Position numbers and translations under genes: made by a program. Positions 52,280-61,968 of a DNA stretch of 64,000 bases are shown one piece after another; the stretch's first letter is position 1; each line of letters starts with the position of its first letter. A model generated the notes under the pieces. That model worked only from the letters and a program-made list of their open reading frames with translations, was not told the DNA's origin and did no database searches. The stretch is from Pseudomonadota bacterium (lineage in GTDB: Bacteria; Pseudomonadota; Alphaproteobacteria; Acetobacterales; Acetobacteraceae). The stretch spans positions 62,001 through 126,000 of the forward strand of contig JAJZES010000043.1 in the NCBI GenBank assembly GCA_021845985.1, in the 5' to 3' direction.

Positions 52280-54307
52280 TCAATCGGGCGACGGCGGCAC
52301 CCAGGGACGCGCGCCGCGGTAGTCGCGATCCGACAGCACCCGCACCCCGCCGCGATCGAGCCATATCGCATAGGCGCCGTCCCGCCACAGATCGAAGCGG
52401 TCGATGATGACCGGGTCGTCGCAGCGCAGCCGCACCGGCTCCAGACTCGCCAGCACGTCGCCGACGCAGCGCCGCGGCGGACTCAGCAGCAGCACCGCCT
52501 GCGGCCCGGCCGGATCGCGCCGCAGCACACACGCGGCCTCGCTGCAGGCGAGACCGGCATAGGGCGCCTCCGGCAGCGCCCGCGGCGGCCCGGTGGCCCA
52601 CATCCGCCGCCAGGCATCGAGGGTGAAGCCGGACGACCCCAACCGCTCCTGCGCGAACATCGTCCCGCCGGCATGGATCGCCGCCAGCCGGCCATCGGCG
52701 GCCAGCAGCATGTCGGGCGGGCGGACGAACAGCGGCGAGGCCAGACCGGCGAGTATCACCGGCACCCCAACCAGCCGCAGCCGCGTCCGCCACAGGCCGA
52801 GCCACGCCATGCCGAGCGCCACCACCGCCAGCCCCCAGTCCGGCGCATGCGGCACCGCCACCACCGCCGACGGCAGCGCCGCAACGCTGCGGCCGATCCA
52901 CAGCACCACCGCCACCCCCCAGCCCATCGGCAGCAGCGCCACCGCCTCCAGATGCAGCGGCATCAGCGCCAGCGCGATCAGCCCGGCCGGCATGATCCAC
53001 AGCGCGGTGATCGGCACCGCGGCGACATTTGCCAGCACGTTGTAGATCTGCACCTCGCCGAAATGAAACGCCGCGAACGGCGCCGAGGCGGTGCCGGCCA
53101 GCGCGCTGGTCAGCGCCAGCGTCGCCAGATGATGCAGCAGCCGCCGCCCGGTCCCCGCGCCGCGCAGCCGCGCCAGCGCCGGGCGCAGCGCGTCATAGCC
53201 GACGATCAGCGCCAGCACGGCGGAAAAACTCATCTGGAAACTCACCCCGACGGCCTGCGCCGGGGCGATCAGCAGCAGCACCGCCATGGCCAGCGCCAAC
53301 CCGCGCAGCGACACCGCGCGCCGCCCGACGACGACGCCGAGCGTCAGCAGGCAGGCCATCGCGAAGCTGCGCACGATCGGCACATGGGCGCCGGTCAGCA
53401 ACATGTAGAACCCGCCGGCGGCGAGTGCCGCCACGGCGGCGATCGGCTTGGTCGGCCAGTACAGCGTCGCCCGCTCCGACGCCGCCAGCAGGACGCGGGC
53501 GGCGGCGAACACGAGGCCCATGACGATGCCGATATGCAGCCCGGCGATGGCCAGCAGATGCGCCAGTCCGGCGTCACGGAATGCGGCGCGGTCAGCCTCG
53601 GGGATGGCCGCGGTGGCGCCGGTCAGCAGCGTCGCGCAGAGCGCCGCCTCGGGGTCGGGCAGCACCGCGGCGATGCGTCCGCCAATCGCCTCGCGCAGCG
53701 CCTGCAGCCGGGCACCGATCGTGTCGGGCGGCGCGTGGCCGAGCGTCTCGACGCGGCTGAGCGCATAGCCATAGCCGCCGATGCCGGTGAAGAACGCATC
53801 GCGTTGCAGATCCCATCCCCCCGGATAGGCCGGCGGCGGCGGCGTGGTGATCCGAGCCCGCAGGCGCAGCATGTCGCCGGTCGCCGGCGTCGCCGGGTCC
53901 TCCGGCCGCAATCGGATGCGCAGGCGGCGCGGCAGCGCCGGGCCGCCGTCGAGCGCCGGGGCAGTCAGGGTCACGCGCAACCCGCTGGGCAGCGTCTCCA
54001 CCGCGCGCACCTGACCGGTGATGGTGGCCACCCGTCGCGGCATGTGCAGCAGCGGCGGCGCCGCGGCGGCGGCGATCTGCACCGCGGCAAAGCCAAGCGC
54101 CGTCGCCGCCGCCGCCAGCGTCACCGCGCGCCCCAGCGGCCGGCGCCACGCCGCCGCACTCAGCGCCGCCGCAACCAGCAGCATGGCGCCGCCGAGCCAG
54201 GCCGGCGGTTCCGTCAGGGCGGAGAAATACAGCGTGTTGCCGGCCAGCATGAACACCGGCAGCCACAGCACGAACCGTCCGCGCTCCGCCTCCGCCCATT
54301 GCTCCAT
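52280..54307 (-). CDS. comEC: ComEC/Rec2-type DNA uptake channel
   Basis: A 675-residue polytopic inner-membrane protein that carries transforming DNA into the cytoplasm. An N-terminal DUF4131/OB-like part ([20 protein letters not shown]) precedes the competence domain with [51 protein letters not shown] and about ten hydrophobic segments. The C-terminal metallo-beta-lactamase-like domain of full ComEC is replaced by a short domain with two Cys ([12 protein letters not shown]), as in many alphaproteobacteria. I start at ATG 54307; a GTG 11 codons upstream is less likely. dprA in this window supports a competence role. Confidence 0.92.
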   Translation of the reverse strand: MEQWAEAERGRFVLWLPVFMLAGNTLYFSALTEPPAWLGGAMLLVAAALSAAAWRRPLGRAVTLAAAATALGFAAVQIAAAAAPPLLHMPRRVATITGQVRAVETLPSGLRVTLTAPALDGGPALPRRLRIRLRPEDPATPATGDMLRLRARITTPPPPAYPGGWDLQRDAFFTGIGGYGYALSRVETLGHAPPDTIGARLQALREAIGGRIAAVLPDPEAALCATLLTGATAAIPEADRAAFRDAGLAHLLAIAGLHIGIVMGLVFAAARVLLAASERATLYWPTKPIAAVAALAAGGFYMLLTGAHVPIVRSFAMACLLTLGVVVGRRAVSLRGLALAMAVLLLIAPAQAVGVSFQMSFSAVLALIVGYDALRPALARLRGAGTGRRLLHHLATLALTSALAGTASAPFAAFHFGEVQIYNVLANVAAVPITALWIMPAGLIALALMPLHLEAVALLPMGWGVAVVLWIGRSVAALPSAVVAVPHAPDWGLAVVALGMAWLGLWRTRLRLVGVPVILAGLASPLFVRPPDMLLAADGRLAAIHAGGTMFAQERLGSSGFTLDAWRRMWATGPPRALPEAPYAGLACSEAACVLRRDPAGPQAVLLLSPPRRCVGDVLASLEPVRLRCDDPVIIDRFDLWRDGAYAIWLDRGGVRVLSDRDYRGARPWVPPSPD

Positions 54308-54387
54308 GCCGCCCCCGCTGCGACCGCGCCATAGCAGCACTTCCGGCGCAGATGCGCGAGGGGCAGTCCTGCGCTACACCAGCGCGC

Positions 54388-55773
54388 ATGACCGTGCGCA
54401 CCCGCTTCGCCCCCAGCCCGACCGGCCTGCTGCATATCGGCGGCGCCCGTACCGCGTTGTTCAACTGGCTGTTCGCCCGCCACCACGGCGGCCAGTTCCT
54501 GCTGCGCATCGAAGACACCGACCGCGAACGCAGCACCGCGGCGGCGACGCAGGTGATTCTCGACGGGCTGGCCTGGCTCGGCCTGGACGCCGACGAGGAG
54601 CCGGTGTTTCAGTCGGGCCGGCAGGCGCGGCATGTCGCGGTGGCGCAGGCCATGCTGGAGTCGGGCCATGCCTATCGCTGCTTCGCCAGCGCCGAGGAGC
54701 TGCGGCAGATGCGCGAGCAGGCCATCGCCGAGGGACGCCCGCCGCGCTACGACGGCCGCTGGCGCGACCGCGACCCAAGCGAGGCGCCGCCCGGCATCGC
54801 CCCGGCCATCCGCCTGCGCGCCCCGCGCACGGGCGAAACGGTGGTCGATGACCTGGTCCAGGGCGCGGTGCGCGTCGGCAACGCCGAGCTGGACGACATG
54901 GTCATCCTGCGCAGCGACGGCACGCCGACCTATCTGCATGCCGTGGTGGTCGATGACCACGACATGGCAATCACCCATGTCATCCGCGGCGACGACCATC
55001 TGACCAACACCTTCCGCCAGTTGCAGGTCTATGCCGCGATGGGCTGGACGCCGCCGCACTTCGGCCACATCCCGCTGATCCACGGCGCCGACGGCGCCAA
55101 ACTGTCCAAGCGCCACGGCGCGGTCAGCGTGCTGGAGTTCCGCACCCAGGGGTTCCTGCCCGAGGCGCTGTGCAACTATCTGCTGCGGCTGGGCTGGGCG
55201 CATGGCGACGCGGAGGTGATCGCGCGTGAGCAAGCCATCCGCCTGTTCGATCTCGACGGCGTCGGCCGCTCGGCCGCGCGCATGGACTACGCCAAGCTGA
55301 CGCATCTCAACGGCATTTATCTGCGTCAGGCCGACGACGACCGGCTGACCGCCGAGGTCGCCGCCCGGCTCGGCATCGACAGTGCGGCGGCGGCGCCGGT
55401 GCGGCTGCTGATGCCGGGGCTGAAGGAGCGGGCGAAGACCCTGGCGGAGCTGACCGACTCGGCGGCGTTCCTGGTGCGCGGGCCGAAGCGGCCGATGGAG
55501 CCGAAGGCGGCGGCGCTGCTGACCGACGCGGCACGGACCTTGCTGCACGAGCTGGCGGCGCTGCTCGCCGGGACGGATTTCTCCGCCGCCGCGGTGGACG
55601 CGGCGCTGCGCAGCCTCGCCGAGCGCAGCGGCCACAAGCTCGGTCAGGTGGCGCAGCCGCTGCGCGCAGCGCTGACCGGCAGCACCACCAGCCCGCCGAT
55701 CGACGCCACGGTGGCGGCACTCGGCCGGACGGAGACGCTGGCACGGATCGCCGCCTCTATCGCTCCCGCATGA
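54388..55773 (+). CDS. gltX: Glutamate-tRNA ligase
   Basis: A 461-residue class I synthetase (GluRS/GluQ-like). HIGH-type motif: [20 protein letters not shown]. The KMSKS-type motif is [20 protein letters not shown] and [17 protein letters not shown] are further landmarks. The alpha-helical C-terminal anticodon-binding part is present, so it is a full GltX rather than the short tRNA-Asp modifying GluQ. Alphaproteobacteria often have two GltX; which this is cannot be told here. The ATG at 54388 lacks a clear ribosome-binding site and lies across an 80-bp divergent spacer from comEC. Confidence 0.94.
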   Translation: MTVRTRFAPSPTGLLHIGGARTALFNWLFARHHGGQFLLRIEDTDRERSTAAATQVILDGLAWLGLDADEEPVFQSGRQARHVAVAQAMLESGHAYRCFASAEELRQMREQAIAEGRPPRYDGRWRDRDPSEAPPGIAPAIRLRAPRTGETVVDDLVQGAVRVGNAELDDMVILRSDGTPTYLHAVVVDDHDMAITHVIRGDDHLTNTFRQLQVYAAMGWTPPHFGHIPLIHGADGAKLSKRHGAVSVLEFRTQGFLPEALCNYLLRLGWAHGDAEVIAREQAIRLFDLDGVGRSAARMDYAKLTHLNGIYLRQADDDRLTAEVAARLGIDSAAAAPVRLLMPGLKERAKTLAELTDSAAFLVRGPKRPMEPKAAALLTDAARTLLHELAALLAGTDFSAAAVDAALRSLAERSGHKLGQVAQPLRAALTGSTTSPPIDATVAALGRTETLARIAASIAPA

Positions 55774-55966
55774 GGGCATAAACCCGCAGCGCCGAGGCCA
55801 GCGGCCGCCCGGCAAGGCGCGCCGCATCGACCCGCGCCACCAGCGCGGCAAGGCTGATGCCGCCACCGGCCGCCAGCGCCGCCAGCGCCTGCCAGAACTC
55901 CGGCTCCAGGGCGACGCTGGTGCGGTGACCGGCGAGGCTGAAGCTGCGCTTGCGCAGAACGCCCAT
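55757..55966 (-). CDS. Ribbon-helix-helix small protein
   Basis: A 69-residue RHH_4-type DNA-binding domain protein, common in alphaproteobacteria. The family features are [21 protein letters not shown] (strand and turn), a first helix through [10 protein letters not shown], and [13 protein letters not shown] then [11 protein letters not shown]. It is probably a dimeric regulator; its target is unknown. Its end overlaps the gltX 3' end by 17 bp, and it converges with it. argB follows on the same strand. Confidence 0.85.
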   Translation of the reverse strand: MGVLRKRSFSLAGHRTSVALEPEFWQALAALAAGGGISLAALVARVDAARLAGRPLASALRVYALMRER

Positions 55967-55986
55967 TGCTCAGGCCGGGCGGCGTC

Positions 55987-56880
55987 TCACGGCGTGATCA
56001 GCGTGCCCAGACCACGCTCGATGAACAGTTCGAGCAGGCAGGCATGCGGCTGGCGTCCGTCCAGGATCACCGCGCCCCGCACCCCGCGCTGTAGCGCCTC
56101 GATGCAGTTCTCGACCTTGGGGATCATGCCGCCGGTGATCACCCCGGCGGCAATCGCCGCCCTGGCGTCGGCCACCGTCATCTCGGGGATCAGCCGGCCC
56201 TCGGCATCCAGCACGCCCGGCACATCGGTCAGCATCAGCAGCCGCGTCGCCGCCAGCGCCCCGGCCACCGCCCCGGCCACCGTGTCGGCGTTGATGTTGT
56301 AGGTCTGGCCGTCGGCGCCGACGCCGACCGGTGCGATCACCGGGATCAGCCCGGCCCCGGTCAGCGCATGCAGCACCCGCACATCGACATGCTCCGGCTC
56401 GCCGACGAAACCGAGATCGAGCACATGCTCGATCCGGCTGCCGGGGTCGCGCAGCGTGCGGCGCAGCTTGCGCGCCCGGATCAGCCCGCCATCCTTGCCG
56501 CAGATGCCCACCGCCAGCGCGCCGGCGCGGTTGATCAGCCCGGCCACCTGTTTGTTGACGGTGCCGGCCAGCACCATCTCGACCACCTCGACCATCGCCG
56601 CATCGGTGACGCGCAGCCCATCGACGAAGGTGGAGGTGATCTTCAGCCGCTTGAGCATGTCGTTGATCTGCGGCCCGCCGCCATGCACCACCACCGGGTT
56701 GACACCGACCTGCTTAAGCAGCGCGATGTCGGCGCCGAAGGTCTCGGCCAGCCGCTCGTCGCCCATCGCGTGGCCGCCATATTTCACCACCACGGTAACG
56801 CCGGCATAGCGGCGCAGAAACGGCAGCGCCTGCGACAGCACATGAGCCTGCTGTTCGGCGGTTTCGGTGTCGATCGTCAT
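55987..56880 (-). CDS. argB: Acetylglutamate kinase
   Basis: A 297-residue amino-acid kinase that phosphorylates N-acetylglutamate in arginine synthesis. The motifs [51 protein letters not shown] and [14 protein letters not shown] are intact. The N-terminal helix before the kinase core ([19 protein letters not shown]) is typical of arginine-inhibited, hexameric enzymes, so feedback control is likely. The ATG at 56880 is the family-like start. It lies 49 bp after engB in the rpmH-to-argB run. Confidence 0.95.
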   Translation of the reverse strand: MTIDTETAEQQAHVLSQALPFLRRYAGVTVVVKYGGHAMGDERLAETFGADIALLKQVGVNPVVVHGGGPQINDMLKRLKITSTFVDGLRVTDAAMVEVVEMVLAGTVNKQVAGLINRAGALAVGICGKDGGLIRARKLRRTLRDPGSRIEHVLDLGFVGEPEHVDVRVLHALTGAGLIPVIAPVGVGADGQTYNINADTVAGAVAGALAATRLLMLTDVPGVLDAEGRLIPEMTVADARAAIAAGVITGGMIPKVENCIEALQRGVRGAVILDGRQPHACLLELFIERGLGTLITP

Positions 56881-56929
56881 GGGGCCTCCGGGACGGCGCC
56901 GCGCCTTGTGCGGGGTGCGCCCGATCCGG

Positions 56930-57619
56930 TCAAGGATCGGCCAGCTCCGCCAGCGTCGCCCGCACCTCGTCGATGCCCTGGCCGGTTTCGCTGCTGGTGG
57001 TGGCGATCTCCGGGTGTGCCGCCGGATGCCGCCGCGCAAGCGCCGCCACCTCCGCCCGCTTGGCCGCCAACGCCGCCGGTTTGACGTCGTCGGACTTGGT
57101 CAGCACGAACTGATAGGTCACCGCGGCGCGGTCGAGCAGGTCCATCACCGCGCGGTCGGACTCCTTGATCTCGATCCGCGCGTCGAGCAGCAGCAGCACC
57201 CGGCGCAGCGTCGGCCGGCCGCGCAGATAGTCGAACATCAGCCCCTGCCAGTCCTCCTTGACGCTCTCCGCCGCCTCGGCATAGCCGTAGCCGGGCATGT
57301 CAACCAGCACCAGCCGACCGCCGAGATCGAAGAAGTTGAGCTGCTTGGTCCGCCCCGGCCGGCCGGAAATGCGCGCGAGGCTGTGGCGCCCGGTCAGCGC
57401 GTTGGTCAGCGACGATTTGCCCACGTTCGAACGTCCGGCGAACGCCACCTCGGCGCCGGCGGGCGGCGGCAGTTGGTCGATGCGCTGGGCGGCGAAGAAA
57501 AAGCGGCACTCGGCGGCAAACAAGCGGCGCCCGGCATCCAGCCAGGCAGCCCGCTCGTCGGCGGTCAGGTGCGCGCCAGGCCCGGACGGGCGAGGCGCGT
57601 CTGGCGCATGATCAGCCAT
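56930..57619 (-). CDS. engB: Ribosome biogenesis GTPase EngB/YsxC
   Basis: A 229-residue GTPase needed for late large-subunit assembly. G1 is [17 protein letters not shown]2 falls in the [13 protein letters not shown] segment, G3 is [11 protein letters not shown] and G4 is LTKSDDVKP. The only suitable ATG (57619) is inside the yidC coding region, overlapping its 3' end by 55 bp. That gives a 229-residue product with a short extra N-terminus ([13 protein letters not shown]) that may be dispensable. The order yidC-engB-argB is common in this group of bacteria. Confidence 0.93.
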   Translation of the reverse strand: MADHAPDAPRPSGPGAHLTADERAAWLDAGRRLFAAECRFFFAAQRIDQLPPPAGAEVAFAGRSNVGKSSLTNALTGRHSLARISGRPGRTKQLNFFDLGGRLVLVDMPGYGYAEAAESVKEDWQGLMFDYLRGRPTLRRVLLLLDARIEIKESDRAVMDLLDRAAVTYQFVLTKSDDVKPAALAAKRAEVAALARRHPAAHPEIATTSSETGQGIDEVRATLAELADP

Positions 57620-59301
57620 TGCTGTCCGATCGTCAGCAAGTTGTTCCAGGTCCAGTAGATTACCAGCCCGGCCGGGAAGCGTGCCAGCATGAAAGTGAAG
57701 ATCACCGGCATGAACTGGAACATCCGCGCCTGCATCGGGTCGGGCGGCGGCGGGTTCAGCTTCTGCTGACCCCACATGGTCACCCCCATGATCAGCGGCC
57801 ACACGCCAAGATGCAGGAACGGCGAAATCGCCGTCGGGTCGAACGGGATCAGCCCGAACAGGTTGAACACATTGGTCGGGTCGATCGACGACAGATCGTG
57901 AATCCAGCCAAAGAACGGCGCATGCCGCATGTCGATGTTGATGAAGATGACTTTATAGAGCGAAAAGAACACCGGGATTTGCAGCACCATCGGCAGACAG
58001 CCGCTGGCCGGGTTGACGCTCTCGGCTTTGTAGAGCTGCATGGTGGCGGATTGCAGCTTGGCCGGCTCTTCTTTGTACTGCTCACGGAGCGCCTGCATCT
58101 TTGGCGCCAGCAGCTTCATTTTGCTCATCGACTTGTAGGATTTGTTCGCCAGCGGGAAGAACAAACCCTTCACCCCGATGGTGAAGACCAGGATCGCCAG
58201 CCCGAAATTCCCCAGCGCCGCGTTCAGCCAGTCGAGCGCGTAATAGATCGGCTTGGTCAGGAACCAGAACCAGCCCCAGTCGATGGCGTAGGACAGATGG
58301 CCGATGCCGTCCACGTCCTGATAATGCGTCAACAACTGCACCACTTTGGCGCCGACGAAGGCGCGCGCGGTCTGCGACAGGTCGCCATGCGGCGGCACCT
58401 CGTCGGCGCGGGTCGAGACGGTGTCGGCCTGATAGCCGCCCTTGCCCTCGTCGAGGAAGCGATACGTCGTCGCGGCATCGGCGTTCTGGTCGGGGATGAC
58501 GGCTTCCAGCCAGTATTTGTCGGTAAAGCCGGACCAGCCGCCGCGCCCGGTGCCCTGATAGGCGATGCCGTTGTGCTTGCCGCCCTCCGACTTGGCCGAG
58601 GCATAGGTGGTCTCGCGCAGCCGGCCATCGACCCAGCCGACCAGCCCCTCATGCAGCACCGAATAGCCGCCGGTCTGCGGCGTGTAGTCGCGCCGCACCC
58701 GCGCCCAGGGATGCAGCGCCACCGCCGCGTCGGTGTGGTTCTCGACCCGCTGCTGGACCTGGAACATATAGTCTTGGTCAACGCCGACGATGAGCTGGAA
58801 GACGATGCCGGCGCCGTTGTCCCAGGTCAGCGTCACCGGCTTGCCGAGCGTCAGCGTATCGGCCGATTCGGTCCATTGGCTGGCGCTGTCGGGCACCTTC
58901 ACCCCGGCCGGTCCGCTCCAGCCGAACTGGATATAAGAGGGCTGCGGGTCGTGGCGCGCCTCCAGCAGCCGCACCAGCGGCGAACTCGGCGCGATCGTCT
59001 CGTGATAGTCATTAAGCACCAGATCGTCGAACCGCGCGCCGATCAGGTCGATGCTGCCGCTGACCCGCGGGGCGGCGATTTTCAGCCGCGGTTCCGGCTT
59101 GTCCGGTGCCACCGGGGCGTTACCGGCGTCCTGCGGCACCGCGCTGATGGTGTCGGACGGGTGCGGCAGGCCGGCGGTGTCGCCGGCGGCGGTGGTCTGC
59201 ACCGGCACCGCGCGATGCGGCGGGCGCGGCATCAGCGCCTGAAAGCCGAACAGGATCGCGACCGAGATCGCGATGGCGAGGAAAAGCCGCTTCTGGTCCA
59301 T
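57565..59301 (-). CDS. yidC: Membrane protein insertase YidC
   Basis: A 578-residue Oxa1/YidC insertase. TM1 is at residues 5-22 (RLFLAIAISVAILFGFQALM). A large periplasmic beta domain spans about 45-355. The conserved insertase core follows, with LDWLNAALGNFGLAILVFTI, PLANKSYKSMSKMKLLAPKMQALREQY, NPASGCLPMVLQIPVFFSLYKV and the terminal helices MFQFMPVIFTFMLARFPAGLVIYW. The ATG (59301) shares one base with the yidD stop. The downstream engB start lies inside its end. Confidence 0.96.
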   Translation of the reverse strand: MDQKRLFLAIAISVAILFGFQALMPRPPHRAVPVQTTAAGDTAGLPHPSDTISAVPQDAGNAPVAPDKPEPRLKIAAPRVSGSIDLIGARFDDLVLNDYHETIAPSSPLVRLLEARHDPQPSYIQFGWSGPAGVKVPDSASQWTESADTLTLGKPVTLTWDNGAGIVFQLIVGVDQDYMFQVQQRVENHTDAAVALHPWARVRRDYTPQTGGYSVLHEGLVGWVDGRLRETTYASAKSEGGKHNGIAYQGTGRGGWSGFTDKYWLEAVIPDQNADAATTYRFLDEGKGGYQADTVSTRADEVPPHGDLSQTARAFVGAKVVQLLTHYQDVDGIGHLSYAIDWGWFWFLTKPIYYALDWLNAALGNFGLAILVFTIGVKGLFFPLANKSYKSMSKMKLLAPKMQALREQYKEEPAKLQSATMQLYKAESVNPASGCLPMVLQIPVFFSLYKVIFINIDMRHAPFFGWIHDLSSIDPTNVFNLFGLIPFDPTAISPFLHLGVWPLIMGVTMWGQQKLNPPPPDPMQARMFQFMPVIFTFMLARFPAGLVIYWTWNNLLTIGQQWLIMRQTRLARPGLART

Positions 59302-59558
59302 CAGCCCGTTGTCCGGCGGTGCCGGCCCTGTCTCTGTGCGGGCGGCACCGGATCGTAGCCGGAGGCCGTCCACGGGTTGCAGCGCAGCACCCGCCGCGCC
59401 GCGAGCAGGCTGCCGCGCGCCGCGCCATGCGTGCGCAGCGCGTCGATTGCGTAATGGCTGCAGCTCGGCTCGAACCGGCAATGCGCGCCGATCACCGGCC
59501 GCAGCGTCAGTTGATAGGCGCGCACCGCCCCGGCCAGCACGCCGGCGACCGCGCTCAT
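59301..59558 (-). CDS. yidD: Membrane protein insertion efficiency factor YidD
   Basis: An 85-residue amphipathic peripheral membrane protein that helps YidC-dependent insertion. The signature cysteines and motif CRFEPSCSHYAIDALRTHG, then RVLRCNPWTASGYDPVP, are unmistakable. It overlaps rnpA by four bases upstream (ATGA) and yidC by one base downstream, the conserved rpmH-rnpA-yidD-yidC order. Confidence 0.95.
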   Translation of the reverse strand: MSAVAGVLAGAVRAYQLTLRPVIGAHCRFEPSCSHYAIDALRTHGAARGSLLAARRVLRCNPWTASGYDPVPPAQRQGRHRRTTG

Positions 59559-59911
59559 GGCACGCCCGCGGCGGCGGCGCCGGTACGGATCAGCGCCCGT
59601 CGCAGATCGCCGATCAGCTCAGCGAACGGCCGCGCCCGCGTCCCCTCACGCCCGATCAGCACCAGATCGCAGCCGCTCAGATTAGCCTCGGACAGCAGCA
59701 GCCGCGCCGCTTCCTTGAGCCGCCGGCGGGTACGGTTGCGCACCACGGCATTGCCAACCTTTTTCGTCACCGTGAAGCCGAGCCGCGCCGGCGCCGAATC
59801 GTCGCGCAGCCGGGCCTGCAGCACGAGGCCGGGCTGCGCCGCCTTGCGACCCGATCCGGCGACGCGCAGGAACTCGGCGCGGCGCTTCAGCCGGTATGTG
59901 GCCGAGGCCAC
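59555..59911 (-). CDS. rnpA: Ribonuclease P protein component
   Basis: A 118-residue protein subunit of RNase P, which trims the 5' ends of pre-tRNAs. The conserved basic helix with the RNR motif is VVRNRTRRRLKEAAR, preceded by RLGFTVTKKVGNAV. The start is GTG (59911), 25 bp after the rpmH stop, with a G-rich Shine-Dalgarno stretch. An upstream in-frame start would run into rpmH and is rejected. Confidence 0.95.
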   Translation of the reverse strand: MASATYRLKRRAEFLRVAGSGRKAAQPGLVLQARLRDDSAPARLGFTVTKKVGNAVVRNRTRRRLKEAARLLLSEANLSGCDLVLIGREGTRARPFAELIGDLRRALIRTGAAAAGVP

Positions 59912-59936
59912 TGCGCGGCCCCCGCCGGTGTCCCGA

Positions 59937-60071
59937 TCAGGCCGACAGACGCTTGCGGCCCTGGGCGCGGCGATTGGCCAGGACCTTGCGGCCGCCGACG
60001 GTGGCCATGCGGGCGCGAAAGCCGTGCCGGCGCTTGCGGACAAGCTTCGAGGGTTGATATGTGCGCTTCAC
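59937..60071 (-). CDS. rpmH: 50S ribosomal protein L34
   Basis: A 44-residue ribosomal protein, the normal length. It reads [20 protein letters not shown], then [23 protein letters not shown], with the family's fixed basic pattern. The start is GTG at 60071; an ATG 16 codons upstream does not fit the family. It heads the rnpA-yidD-yidC-engB-argB run behind the promoter at 60155-60184. Confidence 0.96.
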   Translation of the reverse strand: MKRTYQPSKLVRKRRHGFRARMATVGGRKVLANRRAQGRKRLSA

Positions 60072-60154
60072 GTCGGTCTCCGATCGGGGCAAATGCGCCC
60101 GGCTTGCGGGCGTGCGCACGGGATCGCCGTTCGATCCCGCTGCTGCCGGGGCGG

Positions 60155-60184
60155 CTTATACGGCCCGGCCGCGCGGCACGTCAA
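60155..60184 (-). promoter_or_regulatory. Sigma70-type promoter of the rpmH operon
   Basis: On the minus strand TTGACG (60179-60184) and TATAAG (60155-60160) are 18 bases apart, a strong consensus-like pair in an otherwise GC-rich gap. Transcription would start near 60148, leaving a leader of about 75 bases. The leader contains a perfect 8-bp hairpin (60119-60126 with 60132-60139) and a second smaller one, which could allow leader-based control of L34. Confidence 0.7.
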
Positions 60185-60272
60185 CGCCGGCGCGCGATAA
60201 CACCCATGACAGGCTTGGCCGGCGCCGCTGCTGGTCCGATCGTGATCCCCCCGCCGGTCACAACTCCGCTGC

Positions 60273-60299
60273 CCGCCGCCGCCGCCGCCGCCGCCGCCG
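60273..60299. repeat. CCG trinucleotide repeat (x9), non-coding
   Basis: Nine perfect CCG units upstream of the TPR gene, about 70 bp before its ATG. Such runs can slip in replication. No coding frame uses it. Confidence 0.7.
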
Positions 60300-60368
60300 G
60301 GTCTGCCGCTAACCTTCGGTTAGGCTTTGCCTGCCAAACTCCGCCGCCTGTCCGCCTGGAGCGCCGCC

Positions 60369-61946
60369 ATGATCGAGGCCCGACCGTCCCGCGCGGCGCG
60401 CGCCGCGCTGCTGGCCGCCTCGCTGGCGGCGCTGGAATCCGGCCGCTTCGATGAGGCCGAGAGCCAGGCCGGCGCGCTGGCCGCCGACGATGCCGGCGAT
60501 GTCGATGCGTCGCTGCTGCAGGGTCTGGCGCAGGCGGCGCGCGGCGAGTCGCGGCGGGCCGCGCCGCTGCTGCAGCAGGTGGCGGCGCGCCGGCCGGGGT
60601 TCGGCCATCCCTGTCGCGACCTCGCCCGCCTGCTGCCGGATGCGGCACCAATGGTCGCCGCCCAGTTCCGCGCCTGCCGCCATCTCGCCCCGGCCGATCG
60701 GGGGTTGAGCCTCGCCTATGCCGAGTTCCTGCTCGATGCCGGCCGGCCGGCGCCGGCCGGCGCGGTGCTGCGCGGCATGCTGCGCCAATCGCCGCGGCTG
60801 GCGCCGGCGCATCTGCTGCTCGGCATGGCGTGGCTCGACCTCGGCGCGCCGGATCGCGCCATCGACGCGTTCCGCCGCGCCACCCGATTCGCCCCGCAGG
60901 ATGCCGCCGCCTGGAGCAATCTCGGCGTCGCCCTGAAGATCGAAGGCCGTTTCGAGGAGGCGCGACTCGCCCATGACCGCGCCGCCGCCCTGGCCCCGGC
61001 CGACATGCAGGTGCGGCTCAACCGCGCCATCGCGCTGCTGCGCGCCGGCTGGATGGCGCAGGCGTGGCCGGATTACGAAAGCCGGCTGCGCCTCGGCCCG
61101 GCGCCCGCCCTGCCGCTCGACCGACTGCTGCCGGAGGGCGCGGCGCTGGCCGGGCGGACCGTGCTGGTGTGGCACGAGGAAGGGTTCGGCGACACGCTGC
61201 ATTTCGCCCGCTACCTGATCGCCCTGCGGGCGGCCGGCGCGCGCGTGCTGGCGCGCCTGCCGCCGGCGCTGACGCGGCTGCTGGCGCCGCTGGCCGAGAT
61301 CGTGCCGGAGGGCGCGGCGCTGCCGGCCTATGACTGGCATTGCCCGTTCTTCAGCCTGCCTCGCGCCTTTTGCACCACGCTGGCGACCATCCCGGCAGCC
61401 ATCCCCTATCTCGCCGCCGACCCGGCCGAGGCGGCGGCGATGGCGCGCCATCTGCCGGCCGACGGGCTGCGCGTCGGGCTGGTCTGGGCCGGGCAGGCGC
61501 GCCCCGGCCTGCCCGGATTTCGCGGCCTCGATGCACGGCGCAGCATGGCCCTGGCCACCCTGGCGCCGTTGGCGGCGCTTGCCGGCATATCATGGGTGTC
61601 GTTGCAGCAGGGCCCGGCGGCGGTGCAGCCTGCGCCGCCCGGCATGGTGCTCACCGACCCGATGCCGCTGGCCCATGATTTCGCCGCCACCGCCGCCGTA
61701 ATCGCCGGACTGGACGTGGTCGTCGGCGTCGATACCGCGGTGATCCACCTCGCCGCGGCGATGGGCAAGCCGGTGCTGCTGCTCGATCGCTACGACGCAT
61801 GCTGGCGCTGGTTCGCCGGCCGCGACGACAGCCCGTGGTATCCGACGCTGCGCATCCTGCGCCAGACGCAGATGGGCGACTGGGCGCCGGTGATCGCCGC
61901 CGCCGCCGCGGCGCTGCGGCAGATGGCGGGACATTGCCCGCTATAG
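60369..61946 (+). CDS. TPR protein with glycosyltransferase-9-like C-terminus
   Basis: A 525-residue protein. The N-terminal 240 residues are tetratricopeptide-like helical repeats (SLAALESGRFDEAESQAGAL, AWLDLGAPDRAIDAFRRATR, AWSNLGVALKIEGRFEEARLAHDRA). The C-terminal half resembles the GT9/heptosyltransferase fold seen in TPR-GT proteins, with VLVWHEEGFGDTLHFARYL, LRVGLVWAGQ and VVGVDTAVIHLAAAMGKPVLLLD. Such proteins are common near protein glycosylation or flagellin-modification loci, but none is adjacent here. The ATG at 60369 has a GGAG site; an upstream TTG is less likely. Confidence 0.82.
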   Translation: MIEARPSRAARAALLAASLAALESGRFDEAESQAGALAADDAGDVDASLLQGLAQAARGESRRAAPLLQQVAARRPGFGHPCRDLARLLPDAAPMVAAQFRACRHLAPADRGLSLAYAEFLLDAGRPAPAGAVLRGMLRQSPRLAPAHLLLGMAWLDLGAPDRAIDAFRRATRFAPQDAAAWSNLGVALKIEGRFEEARLAHDRAAALAPADMQVRLNRAIALLRAGWMAQAWPDYESRLRLGPAPALPLDRLLPEGAALAGRTVLVWHEEGFGDTLHFARYLIALRAAGARVLARLPPALTRLLAPLAEIVPEGAALPAYDWHCPFFSLPRAFCTTLATIPAAIPYLAADPAEAAAMARHLPADGLRVGLVWAGQARPGLPGFRGLDARRSMALATLAPLAALAGISWVSLQQGPAAVQPAPPGMVLTDPMPLAHDFAATAAVIAGLDVVVGVDTAVIHLAAAMGKPVLLLDRYDACWRWFAGRDDSPWYPTLRILRQTQMGDWAPVIAAAAAALRQMAGHCPL

Positions 61947-61968
61947 CCAAACGCGCATATCGTGCGGC

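Larger units (their letters stand above)
60072..60368. other. Spacer between rpmH and the TPR protein gene
   Basis: A 297-bp gap, the longest in the window. It carries the rpmH promoter and leader on the minus strand. Towards the TPR gene it has a run of nine CCG triplets (60273-60299) and a small CTAACC/GGTTAG hairpin (60309-60323). I found no dnaA boxes or RNA gene by eye. Confidence 0.5.

Noticed and set aside
50732-54334. A 1200-codon rightward open frame opposite lysC and comEC
   Set aside because: The same shadow pattern: extreme Arg/Gln/His composition and no domain, while the opposite strand holds well-defined lysC and comEC.
60072-60368. Replication origin or dnaA region near rpmH
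   Set aside because: No dnaA gene or cluster of DnaA boxes is visible. In many alphaproteobacteria the rpmH-rnpA-yidC block is not at the origin.
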